Assembly: GCA_963774415.1 (NCBI GenBank)
Contig: CAVZEU010000003.1
Location: 124,001-188,000, forward strand
DNA: 64,000 nt
Reading direction: 5' to 3'
Source: SZUA-36 sp963774415
GTDB taxonomy: Bacteria; Pseudomonadota; Gammaproteobacteria; Xanthomonadales; SZUA-36
The notes beneath the pieces are model-generated. The model saw only the letters and a program-made list of their open reading frames with translations, was not told where the DNA came from and did not search any database. Below, piece by piece: positions 9,276 through 17,186 of the stretch (its first letter is position 1; each line of letters begins with the position of its first letter). The position numbers and the translations under genes were made by a program.

Positions 9276-10439
9276 TCAATCAGGTTCGCTGGCCTTGAGC
9301 AGCAGGTCGAACTTGTTGCGATACCGCTGCTTGTCAGGACCGATGCTGGCGACCTCCTCGGCCTTTTTCATCCAGCGCTGCGCCGTTTCCCTGTCGCCCA
9401 TGTTCAGGTAGCAGAGGCTCAGCAGGAAATAGAACGTGTCCTCGTTCTCGTTTTTGCCAATGGCGTACTCGAGGTGACCGATGGCGGTCTTGTAGTCACC
9501 CGCGTCGAACGCCTCGCGCGCGAGTTGATAGCGGTAATACGGGTTTTCGCGGCGGTGTCTCCTGACCCGTTCACGGTATTGCTGAGCCAGTTCGAGGCGG
9601 CCTTCGTTTTCGTAGAGGTTGGCGAGATTACTCATCGCCACCATGTTATAACCGTCGGTCTTCAGGGCCTGTAGGAAAGCGGCTTCGGCAAAGTTTTTGA
9701 AACCGCCGCGGTTGTCCAGGGTTCCAAGGTTGACCCAGGCCGCGCTGAACGTCCTGTCCTTGCGGATGCTGGCCTGGAAATTGGCGAACGCCAGCGGCAC
9801 ATTGCCCTGGAGCATGTGCTCGACCCCGATATTGTTGAAATAATGCGCCAAAGCCCGTTCATCGGTGATCACCCGCCGGTCGTAACTGGTGCGGAAATCC
9901 GCCATGTTGAAGTCGACCATCTGGTCACGGTCACGGGGGATTTCCACCATGACGTTGATGTGCTGGCTGAGGATGAAAGTATCTCCCTGCGCGGCCCAGG
10001 CCGGCGGAACATCGATCTCCTGGTAGCTCGCCTTCAGGCCGACGTGACGCGCCATCGCAATGAACATGTTGGTAAACGAGAGGCAGTTGCCGCGCCGGTC
10101 GATAAAGGTTTGTTCGGCGGTGCGCGTCTTATCGTCGTAAACCAGGGTAAAAGAACCGTCACCCATGATGGCGTAAAGCAGGTGGCGCAATTTGAAGTAT
10201 TCGGTTTCCCCGCGATCGACCCAGCGATCGACAAACTTGATCATCTCGGGACTGAGTTTGAGCACATCGACGCCCGACAGGTCGGGCAACTCGACGCCCG
10301 TGACCAGCGGGTTCGCCTGCAGTAGGTCTTCGGTCGTGATCGGCCGGGCGTCGACCAACGGCGGCGGCACCCTGGAAACGGCACAGCCGCACAGTACCGC
10401 CAGGGCGGCCGTGGCCAGTGTTTGTAAAATCGCGCGCAT
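9276..10439 (-). CDS. Transglutaminase-like/TPR lipoprotein
   Basis: Predicted lipoprotein: the ATG at 10439 starts a short signal peptide ending LCGC, so Cys would be lipidated. A transglutaminase-like domain follows (about residues 60-200) with all three catalytic-type residues visible: Cys in RRGNCLSFTN, His in LSQHINVMV and Asp in MVDFNMADF. The C-terminal half is a run of tetratricopeptide repeats (about residues 215-365). The domain pairing suggests an envelope scaffold or peptidase, but I do not recognise a named family member. GTG/ATG codons 8 residues earlier in frame would ruin the signal peptide, so I did not use them. Confidence 0.75.
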   Translation of the reverse strand: MRAILQTLATAALAVLCGCAVSRVPPPLVDARPITTEDLLQANPLVTGVELPDLSGVDVLKLSPEMIKFVDRWVDRGETEYFKLRHLLYAIMGDGSFTLVYDDKTRTAEQTFIDRRGNCLSFTNMFIAMARHVGLKASYQEIDVPPAWAAQGDTFILSQHINVMVEIPRDRDQMVDFNMADFRTSYDRRVITDERALAHYFNNIGVEHMLQGNVPLAFANFQASIRKDRTFSAAWVNLGTLDNRGGFKNFAEAAFLQALKTDGYNMVAMSNLANLYENEGRLELAQQYRERVRRHRRENPYYRYQLAREAFDAGDYKTAIGHLEYAIGKNENEDTFYFLLSLCYLNMGDRETAQRWMKKAEEVASIGPDKQRYRNKFDLLLKASEPD

Positions 10440-10563
10440 GTCTGCCCCGAAAAATATCACCAAGCCGCTTGCTGCAGTAGCGCGATTTTGAGCGCGCGCC
10501 GCATCATTTACATTTTACCGGCTGCGGACCTTCTGCACACAAGCCGCTGCTCGGGCTGCCTTC

Positions 10564-11748
10564 CTAGGGGCTCTGCTCATCGGCGTCGACGTAATACGCC
10601 CTCAGAATGGCGACCACTTCCGGGCGGCTGAACTCCGGCGGCACCGGCGCGCCGGTGGCCAGCAGGGCCCGCTGCTCGGTGCCGGAAATTTGAACACGCT
10701 CGGCCTCGCCGTGCGGGCAGGTCCGGGCCGTGGCCATACCGTCGCACTTGCGGCAGAAGAACGTGACGTCCATTTTCAGCGGCCGTATCTCAAGCGCGCC
10801 TTCCCACAAGGAATCGAAAATATCCTGTGCATCGAACGGGGCGTAATATCCGCCGACACCGGCGTGGTCGCGGCCCACGATCAGGTGGGAACAGCCGAAG
10901 TTCTGCCGGATCACCGCGTGCAGCAGCGCCTCGCGCGGGCCCGCATAGCGCATTTCGATCGGATAACCCGCCTGGATCACGGTGCCGGGAACGAAGTAAT
11001 GATCGATCATGGCCTGGATCGCGCGCGTGCGCACCTCCGCCGGGATGTCACCGGGTTTGAGCTTTCCCAGTACCTGGTGAATAAAAACGCCGTCCGTCAC
11101 TTCGATGGCGGTTTTCACCAGGTGCTCATGGGCCCGCTGCATGGGATTGCGCGTTTGAAAGGCCGCGACCCTTGACCAGCCCCTGGCCCGAAACATCTCG
11201 CGAGCCTCGACTGGTCGGAGGTAGAGGTCCGGGTACCTGGCCGCATAACGTCCCTCGGCAAGACAACTGACGCGGCCTGCGAGGTTGACTTCGCCTTGTC
11301 CCAGCACCTTTTTTACCCCCGGGTGTTTCGCCTCCGTGGTGCCGTAGACGTGCTGGCATTCCAGCAGTTTTTCCGGCCTGTATTTCTCCGCCACGTTCAT
11401 GATCGCCAGGATTTCCCCGCCCTCGGAATCGCACAGCGCCACGGACTCACCGATTTTCACGCCGGCCGCAACTTCGCCGTCACATGAGAGCGTGATCGGT
11501 ATCGGCCACAGGACTCCGCTCTCGAGCCGCGTCTCAAGCGTGACCCGGCGCCAGTCGGCTTCGCCCATGAAGCCCTCGAGCGGGGTATAGGCGCCCATGG
11601 CCAGCATCAGCAGGTCGGAGGTTTCGCGGCTGCTCAGCGGGATTTTTCTCAGACCCAGCGCCCGCCGGCGCGCTTGCTCCCGCTGCCGGGGCGGCAGCAG
11701 CAGCGGCTTCAGTTCCCGTGCACCATGTGGTCGAACCAGCCCTGTCAT
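10564..11748 (-). CDS. sat: Sulfate adenylyltransferase (ATP sulfurylase, dissimilatory homo-oligomeric type)
   Basis: Interconverts ATP plus sulfate and APS plus PPi. The 394-residue single-domain protein is the Sat type, unlike the CysDN assimilatory enzyme. The nucleotide-binding QTRNPMQRAHEHL and the GRDHAGVGGYYAPFDAQ motif are intact, and a FCRKCDGMATARTCPHG segment matches the Cys-containing region of dissimilatory Sat. AGGAGA precedes the ATG at 11748 by 5 bases. It diverges from dsrE2-tusA across 201 bp. In sulfur oxidisers Sat runs toward ATP and sulfate; in reducers the reverse. The neighbours favour oxidation, but no aprAB or dsrAB lies in this window. Confidence 0.9.
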   Translation of the reverse strand: MTGLVRPHGARELKPLLLPPRQREQARRRALGLRKIPLSSRETSDLLMLAMGAYTPLEGFMGEADWRRVTLETRLESGVLWPIPITLSCDGEVAAGVKIGESVALCDSEGGEILAIMNVAEKYRPEKLLECQHVYGTTEAKHPGVKKVLGQGEVNLAGRVSCLAEGRYAARYPDLYLRPVEAREMFRARGWSRVAAFQTRNPMQRAHEHLVKTAIEVTDGVFIHQVLGKLKPGDIPAEVRTRAIQAMIDHYFVPGTVIQAGYPIEMRYAGPREALLHAVIRQNFGCSHLIVGRDHAGVGGYYAPFDAQDIFDSLWEGALEIRPLKMDVTFFCRKCDGMATARTCPHGEAERVQISGTEQRALLATGAPVPPEFSRPEVVAILRAYYVDADEQSP

Positions 11749-11949
11749 CGCGTTCTCCTGGCCGCGGCGCCAGCCGTTTTGCGACGGGCGCCATCGAGGC
11801 CGTCGATATTAACAAACTACCGGCGCCGAATAACGCGGCGATACCCGCGCACGGCCCGGACGCTGCCGGGCAGGGTCTGTTTTCGCGGAACACTCCTTTC
11901 CGCGATATACTCCGAGGTGCCGGCAACACCCGCAGCGAACGATATATCC

Positions 11950-12456
11950 ATGTCCGAACAACCAGGCACCGCGATCGACACCAGGACGATGACCATCATC
12001 GTCACCAAGGGCACGCTCGACTGGGCCTATCCGCCGTTCATCCTGGCGACCACCGCCGCCGCCATGGACCTGGAGGTGACCATGTTCTTCACCTTTTACG
12101 GCCTCGGCCTGCTCATGAAGGATCTGAACCTCAAGGTTTCGACCTTGGGTAACCCGGCCATGCAGATGCCGCTGATGGGTATGCACATGGGCATGCCCAA
12201 CCTGGTTGCCGCCGTACCCGGCATTGAAACGGCGACCACCACGATGATGAAGAAGCTGATGCGCAAGAACGGCATCGCGCCGATCCGGGAACTGCGCGAA
12301 TTGGCGCTGGAGGCCGATGTGCGCCTGATCGCCTGCCAGATGACCATGGGTATGTTCGGGTACGAGGCCAAGGACATGATCCCCGGAATCGACTTCGGCG
12401 GCGCCGCCAGTTACATCGAGGCGGCGACCAAGAGCCACATCAACCTGTTCATATGA
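11950..12456 (+). CDS. dsrE2: DsrE2-type sulfur-transfer family protein
   Basis: Protein of 168 residues in the DsrE/DsrF/DrsH-like family. Markers are the hydrophobic MTIIVTKGTLDWAYPPF start of the fold, the TLGNPAMQMP segment and a conserved Cys129 in LIACQMTMG, the residue expected to carry persulfide. In sulfur-oxidising prokaryotes dsrE2 occurs with rhodanese and tusA genes and is thought to work at the membrane in cytoplasmic sulfane-sulfur relay. It is followed 27 bp later by tusA and diverges from sat, fitting that role. The frame is open upstream, but homology begins only near residue 12 of this start. Confidence 0.82.
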   Translation: MSEQPGTAIDTRTMTIIVTKGTLDWAYPPFILATTAAAMDLEVTMFFTFYGLGLLMKDLNLKVSTLGNPAMQMPLMGMHMGMPNLVAAVPGIETATTTMMKKLMRKNGIAPIRELRELALEADVRLIACQMTMGMFGYEAKDMIPGIDFGGAASYIEAATKSHINLFI

Positions 12457-12483
12457 ACGCCTGCCGTTTGCAAGGGAATCACC

Positions 12484-12708
12484 ATGGCTGACCACGTAGT
12501 GGACGCGAAGGGCCTCAATTGCCCGTTGCCCATCCTGAAAGCCAGGAAGGCGCTCAAGCCGCTGGCCAGCGGGGAAACGCTGGAAGTGTTCTCCACCGAC
12601 CCCGGTTCGGTAGCGGATTTCGGCGCCTTCTGCCGCACCACCGGTAACGAACTGCTCGAACAAAGCGAGGCCGAAGGGGTTTACCGCTACCTGATCCGCA
12701 AAGCCTGA
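12484..12708 (+). CDS. tusA: TusA sulfurtransferase
   Basis: Small 74-residue sulfur carrier. It has the family-defining CPLP motif with catalytic Cys13 (GLNCPLPILKA) and the conserved DPGSVADF segment. TusA receives persulfide sulfur and hands it to tRNA thiolation or, in sulfur oxidisers, to the Dsr/Hdr relay. Here it is directly downstream of dsrE2, suggesting the dissimilatory role, although a housekeeping function is equally compatible with the sequence. Converges on mnmE with a 64-bp gap. Confidence 0.92.
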   Translation: MADHVVDAKGLNCPLPILKARKALKPLASGETLEVFSTDPGSVADFGAFCRTTGNELLEQSEAEGVYRYLIRKA

Positions 12709-12772
12709 GCCGCCTTTTGCAAGCGGGCAAGCCCCCCTCCAGTATGCAGGCAGCGGGCACGCGCGGCTGCGT

Positions 12773-14110
12773 TCACTTGCCGATACAGAAACTGGAAAAG
12801 ATCGCGCCCAACAGGTCGTCCGGCAGGTATTCGCCGGTGATTTCCCCGAGCGCCCGTTGCGCCAGGCGCAACTCTTCCGCCAGCGTTTCGGGGGCGTTTT
12901 CCCGTTCCAGGCGCCGACGGCCCTGCTGCACATGCTCTCGGGTGCTCGCCAGCGCCTCGATATGCCGGGCCCGGGCGGAGAAAGCGCCCGCGTGCGCCGC
13001 GCCGGCGCCGACGGTCTGCCGGATCAGCGCCACCAGCCGCTCCAGGCCCTGCCCGGTCTTCGCCGACAGGTAAACCCTGCCGACGGGATCGTCGGCCTCC
13101 CCAGACGTTGTCACCAGGTCGGTTTTGTTAAACACCTCGATGCACGGTATGGTCTTGGGCACCTCGGCCTTCAAACCCAGTTGCGGCTCGAGCGGTTCGG
13201 TCACGTCGACGACCAGCAGGGCCAGGTCCGCCTGCATCAAGGTCGCCCTGGCCCGCCGGATGCCCTCGACTTCGACCTGGTCCGAGGACTCCCGTATGCC
13301 GGCCGTGTCGGCGATGTGCGCGGGCAGGCCGTCGAGCGAGATGTATTCGCGCAGGACGTCGCGGGTCGTGCCCGGCACCTCGGTGACGATGGCCGACTCG
13401 CGCCCGGCGAGCGCGTTCAGCAGGCTCGACTTGCCCGCGTTGGGCTGGCCCGCGATCGCGATCTCGACCCCGTCCCGCAACAATTGCCCTTGCTGCGCCT
13501 CATGCAGCAACGCCCCGATGCGTTCATCGATGGCCGTCAATCTCTGCAGCACATCGCTGTCACCGATAAAATCGATTTCTTCTTCCGGGAAATCGAGCGC
13601 CGCCTCGACGAATACACGCAAGTCCACGAGTTCCTGCTGCAGGCGGTTGATTTGGTCCGAGAACACGCCTTCCAACGAACGTTGCGCGGCGCGCGCCGCG
13701 GCCGCGCTGCCGGCTTCGATCAAATCGGCGATGGCTTCCGCCTGCACCAGGTCGATCTTGTCGTTCAGGAACGCGCGCTCGGTGAATTCACCGGGCCGCG
13801 CCGGGCGGGCTCCGAGCGCCACGGCCCGGGAAAGAACCATCTGCAATACCTGCGGTCCGCCGTGCCCCTGCAGTTCCAGCACGTCTTCGCCGGTAAAGGA
13901 GGCGGGGCCCGCGAACAGCAGCGCAATCCCGGAATCGATGGTTGCGCCGTTGTCGTCGACGAAACGGGCGAAGCGGGCCCGGCGCGGCCGCAACGGCACA
14001 TCGACGATTTGCCGGGCGATGGCCCGGCTCAGCGGGCCTGAAATACGAACGATGCCGACGCCGCCGAGACCCGGCGGCGTGGCGACGGCGCATATGGTGT
14101 CTGTCGTCAT
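12773..14110 (-). CDS. mnmE: tRNA modification GTPase MnmE
   Basis: Works with MnmG to install the 5-carboxymethylaminomethyl group on wobble uridines. Formyl-THF-binding N-terminal domain with GVGIVRISG, helical domain, and an inserted G domain with P-loop GQPNAGKSS from residue 221, TTRDV, DTAG and NKTD motifs. The protein ends in the obligatory CIGK with the catalytic Cys. ATG at 14110 gives 445 residues, normal for the family; the frame extends 10 codons upstream without supporting homology. Its position next to yidC-rnpA-rpmH is the ancestral gammaproteobacterial order. Confidence 0.96.
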   Translation of the reverse strand: MTTDTICAVATPPGLGGVGIVRISGPLSRAIARQIVDVPLRPRRARFARFVDDNGATIDSGIALLFAGPASFTGEDVLELQGHGGPQVLQMVLSRAVALGARPARPGEFTERAFLNDKIDLVQAEAIADLIEAGSAAAARAAQRSLEGVFSDQINRLQQELVDLRVFVEAALDFPEEEIDFIGDSDVLQRLTAIDERIGALLHEAQQGQLLRDGVEIAIAGQPNAGKSSLLNALAGRESAIVTEVPGTTRDVLREYISLDGLPAHIADTAGIRESSDQVEVEGIRRARATLMQADLALLVVDVTEPLEPQLGLKAEVPKTIPCIEVFNKTDLVTTSGEADDPVGRVYLSAKTGQGLERLVALIRQTVGAGAAHAGAFSARARHIEALASTREHVQQGRRRLERENAPETLAEELRLAQRALGEITGEYLPDDLLGAIFSSFCIGK

Positions 14111-14462
14111 GTCCCTGCGGCCATGGCCCTGCCCGGACACAGACTACTGTATGCGGCGCCCCGCCGGCAATCAGCAATATTCAGCGTTGAATTCCTCAAA
14201 CTTTCAATACATGCCTCGTGCATAAATACCGGGGGATTGTTGCATGGGAACCGTGCGCTCGTCTCAAGGGGCGGCGGCAGCCTGGGTGCGAGGCCGGGCA
14301 TCCGCCGGGAGAGGTTGCCGAGCGGACATGGATGGTTTTAATGTGTGCCGCAACCAGTCAGCCGCCGCGGCCGATGTCAGCGCCCGCCGGCGGGCCAGCG
14401 AATTAAAGCCCAGCGCCTGTTATCGACTTTGCCGCAATGGACAGCGGCCGGCCAATGACGGG
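14111..14462. other. Intergenic region, 352 bp, with a possible tRNA-Ser remnant
   Basis: Gap between yidC and mnmE, both on the minus strand. Short open frames here have no recognisable product. On the plus strand, 14308-14325 reads GGAGAGGTTGCCGAGCGG, resembling the acceptor and D-arm 5' end of a class II tRNA-Ser; no matching anticodon arm or 3' half follows, so it is at best a fragment. No promoter could be placed with confidence. Confidence 0.45.
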
Positions 14463-16196
14463 CTAACTGCTGGCGTTGATCTTGCGGGTGATGTACCACT
14501 GCTGCGCCAGGGACAGGCCGGCGTTGGTGGCCCAGTAGAGCACCAACCCGGCCGGGAAGAAAGCGAACATGAAAGAGAACCCGATGGGCATGAATTGCAT
14601 GATCTTGGCCTGCAGCGGGTCCATCCCGGCCGTCGGCGTCAGGCGCTGGGTCATAATCATGAACGCGGCATTGAGTACCGGCAAAATGAAGTAAGGGTCT
14701 CTTACCGACAGGTTGTTAATCCAGAGGATGAAAGGCGCTTGCCGCAACTCTACCGATTCGAGCAGTACCCAGTAGAGCGCGATAAAGATCGGAATCTGGA
14801 TCACTATCGGCAAACAGCCCCCGAGCGGATTGACCTTTTCCGTCTTGTACAATTCCATCATGGCCTGGCTCATCCGCTGGCGATCGTCCCCGTAGCGCTC
14901 CTTGATCTGTTCGATCCGGGGCTGCAGTTTCCGCATCCGCGCCATCGAGCGGTACTGGGCCTCGGTCAGCTTGAAAAACAGCAGCTTGATCAGCACCGTC
15001 AGCAAGACGATGGCCCAGCCCCAATTACCGACGAACGAGTGGATGTGGGACAACAACCAGAAAAGCGGTTTGGCAAAGACCGTGAAGATGCCGTAGTTCA
15101 CCGTGTAACGCAGGCCCGGAGCGATATCCTCCAGCCGGTTCTGCAGTTTAGGGCCAACGAACAAACGACTGCTGAACGTCCCGACGGTGCCCGCCGGCAC
15201 CTCGATGCGCGGCGAAATCGCCCTGGCGATGTAGTGCGGTTTTCCATCCGGGCTGTAGACCTGCGTCGAATAACTGTCGGTCTCGTCGGCGGGCGGTATC
15301 CAGGCGGCGAAGAAATAGTGCTGGATCATGGCCAGCCAACCGCCCGCAAAGCTGCGTTCGAACGGGTCATCGGCCACGTCGTCGAACTTGATCTTGACGA
15401 ATTTATCGGCCGGGCTGTAAAAGCCGATGCCGAAGAAGCTGTAGCGGCCCGGGTTGGTGAAGCCGCCGTTCTTCTTTTTCGCCGCAACCATTCGCTGCAG
15501 CTGCTCATAACGGCTGCCGGACCAGTCGCGCCCGCTGCCGTTATCGACGGTATGGCGAACGTCGATGTCGTAGCGCCCGCGTTTGAAAATGAATGTCTTG
15601 GTCACGTGGACACCGCCCTCGTCGACCCACGTGAGCGGCACACGCACTTCGTCCGCGCCCGGCGCCAGCTCGTAGCGCATTTTCTCAGCCTGGTAGGTGC
15701 TGGTGTGGTTGGGTGCCGGCTCCTGGCTCAAGAGCCCGGATTGCGCAATGAACATATCCGGGCCGCCGGCGCTCAGCAGGTCGACCTTGATATTGGGGGC
15801 ATCCAGGTCGACCGGGTATTGCAATAACCTCGCCGACACCACCGTTCCACCCACCGGGTCGATGGCGACGTCGAGAACGTCGGTCTTGACCTCCAGCAGT
15901 TCTTTCGCGGCGGCGGAAAGGGTCTTCGTTGCAATGCCGGGGCCGTTGTTTTCAGGTGCCGTGGGAGCAGGCGGCAGGTCACCGCCCTGTGTCCCGGCCT
16001 TGTCCGCGTAAGGAATCGGGGCGGGGGTCGCCGAGCCGCTTTTTGCTTCGGTCGCTGCGGGAACATCGCCGGTCTTTTGCGCCGTTGCGGTCGTTGCCGG
16101 CGGCGGCGGCGCACCGTAGTCCTTGTGCCATTCCACCCAGATTGTATAGCCGAGCAACGCGAGCAATACAAAAAGAATGGGGCGCAAATTTGCCAT
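14463..16196 (-). CDS. yidC: Membrane protein insertase YidC
   Basis: Inserts and folds inner-membrane proteins, alone or with SecYEG. N-terminal membrane anchor (residues about 5-22), large periplasmic beta-sandwich domain, then the five-helix core with the family segment GGCLPIVIQIPIF and the C-terminal FAFFPAGLVLYW helix. 577 residues, usual for gammaproteobacteria. ATG at 16196 (MANLRP) is preferred to a TTG three codons upstream. It begins 5 bases after the rnpA stop; the small gene yidD, normally between rnpA and yidC, is not here. Confidence 0.96.
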   Translation of the reverse strand: MANLRPILFVLLALLGYTIWVEWHKDYGAPPPPATTATAQKTGDVPAATEAKSGSATPAPIPYADKAGTQGGDLPPAPTAPENNGPGIATKTLSAAAKELLEVKTDVLDVAIDPVGGTVVSARLLQYPVDLDAPNIKVDLLSAGGPDMFIAQSGLLSQEPAPNHTSTYQAEKMRYELAPGADEVRVPLTWVDEGGVHVTKTFIFKRGRYDIDVRHTVDNGSGRDWSGSRYEQLQRMVAAKKKNGGFTNPGRYSFFGIGFYSPADKFVKIKFDDVADDPFERSFAGGWLAMIQHYFFAAWIPPADETDSYSTQVYSPDGKPHYIARAISPRIEVPAGTVGTFSSRLFVGPKLQNRLEDIAPGLRYTVNYGIFTVFAKPLFWLLSHIHSFVGNWGWAIVLLTVLIKLLFFKLTEAQYRSMARMRKLQPRIEQIKERYGDDRQRMSQAMMELYKTEKVNPLGGCLPIVIQIPIFIALYWVLLESVELRQAPFILWINNLSVRDPYFILPVLNAAFMIMTQRLTPTAGMDPLQAKIMQFMPIGFSFMFAFFPAGLVLYWATNAGLSLAQQWYITRKINASS

Positions 16197-16201
16197 CGTC
16201 T

Positions 16202-16612
16202 TCAATCCTCGGTAAGCGCCGCGCGCTCGTTCCGCCCGGGGCGCTTGCCAGCATCCGCTGTGGTTCTTGTTGCAGCCAGATTCCGCCAGTGCCGGTCCAG
16301 TGAGCGAAACAGTTCCGCATTGCCCCGCTTTGCCGCGGCGGCCGAGGGCAGCACAACGAAGTCCAGAAAAGCGGACGCTGAGCGACCGGCCAGACGCGTT
16401 CGAAAGCTTTCGCGCACGACCCGCTTGATACGGTTGCGGCCCACTGCGCGCGGGCAGTTCTTTTTTGACACGGCCATTCCCAGGCGGTCGTTTATGAATC
16501 CGTTGGGACGCGCCAGCACGCGAAAGCAGTGGTCACCAGAGTGCAACGCCTGTGCAAAAACACGCTGGAACTGTTCCGGCTTTTGCAGACGGAAGTGCCT
16601 GGAAAATCTCAT
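16202..16612 (-). CDS. rnpA: Ribonuclease P protein component
   Basis: Protein subunit of RNase P, maturing tRNA 5' ends. 136 residues. N-terminal substrate-binding strand followed by the RNR signature region KNCPRAVGRNRIKRVVRES. The C-terminal tail after about residue 115 is Arg/Thr/Ala-rich and longer than in most homologues. ATG at 16612; an AGGGG stretch lies about 17 bases upstream, too far for a normal ribosome-binding site. Confidence 0.93.
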   Translation of the reverse strand: MRFSRHFRLQKPEQFQRVFAQALHSGDHCFRVLARPNGFINDRLGMAVSKKNCPRAVGRNRIKRVVRESFRTRLAGRSASAFLDFVVLPSAAAAKRGNAELFRSLDRHWRNLAATRTTADAGKRPGRNERAALTED

Positions 16613-16639
16613 TTTATGGGTTTCTGACCCCTAGCGTGG

Positions 16640-16671
16640 CCGGTTTGCCCCGCGGTTGCTGCGGCAACCGG
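16640..16671 (-). other. rpmH-rnpA intergenic hairpin
   Basis: Imperfect inverted repeat CCGGTTTGCC / GGCAACCGG in the gap between the rpmH stop and the rnpA start. No U-tract follows in the direction of transcription, so it is more likely an RNA processing or stability element than a terminator. Confidence 0.35.
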
Positions 16672-16714
16672 TGAAAGCGGGTTCCGGCGGTTATCAAGAC
16701 CCGGCGCTTCGCGC

Positions 16715-16849
16715 TCAGGCGCTCAGTCGTTTGCGGCCCTTTGCGCGGCGCGCATTTATGATGGCACGGCCACTGCGGGTGGCCATGCGTGCCCTGAATC
16801 CATGTCTGCGGGCCCGCTTCAGTTTGCTTGGCTGAAAAGTACGTTTCAT
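16715..16849 (-). CDS. rpmH: 50S ribosomal protein L34
   Basis: Reads as a 44-residue protein starting MKRTFQPSKLKR and ending GRKRLSA, an almost textbook L34, including the conserved R-HGFRARM and AIINARRAKGR segments. Too short for automatic ORF lists. Located between dnaA (divergent) and rnpA, the standard place. ATG at 16849. Confidence 0.97.
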   Translation of the reverse strand: MKRTFQPSKLKRARRHGFRARMATRSGRAIINARRAKGRKRLSA

Positions 16850-16914
16850 TTTGGAACCTCTGGTTGTTCGAGGCCGTCCGTTGACGGTTTGCGCACGGCC
16901 GGCACAATCGGCGA

Positions 16915-16943
16915 ATAGTAGCCCGGAAACAGTGTGGGTTCAA
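16915..16943 (-). promoter_or_regulatory. Candidate sigma-70 promoter of rpmH-rnpA-yidC
   Basis: On the minus strand TTGAAC (16943-16938) and TACTAT (16920-16915) are separated by exactly 17 bp and lie about 66 bp upstream of rpmH. Each hexamer matches consensus at four of six positions. Confidence 0.4.
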
Positions 16944-17010
16944 CCTTTTGTGACCCTGACTGTACGATCTTGCACCGCTCATCGCAATCATGGATTCAAC
17001 GCTAGCGAAG

Positions 17011-17019
17011 TTATCCACA
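17011..17019 (+). promoter_or_regulatory. DnaA box
   Basis: TTATCCACA, the exact high-affinity DnaA box consensus, followed by G. Located 168 bp upstream of dnaA, where it could mediate dnaA autoregulation or be part of a bipartite origin. Confidence 0.75.
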
Positions 17020-17186
17020 GCACGGTAGACTAGAACCCGGCGGGCCGCCTGCCTAACCAGAGTGTCGAAACACGCACGGATCGACGCTACGGCCAAGCAG
17101 CAAAGAACGATCAAGTTAAAATAATTCTGACCCCTGACTGCGGCATTGCAGCAGCGTCAGAACAGCACCCAGGCCACACAAAATCA

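Larger units (their letters stand above)
16850..17186. other. rpmH-dnaA divergent intergenic region, 337 bp
   Basis: Contains the rpmH promoter candidate, one perfect DnaA box, and an inverted repeat TTCTGAC / GTCAGAA (17125-17162) just ahead of dnaA. The 11-mer TTCTGACCCCT at 17125-17135 recurs at 16622-16632. No coding sequence seen. Confidence 0.6.

Noticed and set aside
14244..14462. Small plus-strand frames in the yidC-mnmE gap as genes
   Set aside because: No homology, poor starts and they run into the antisense of yidC.
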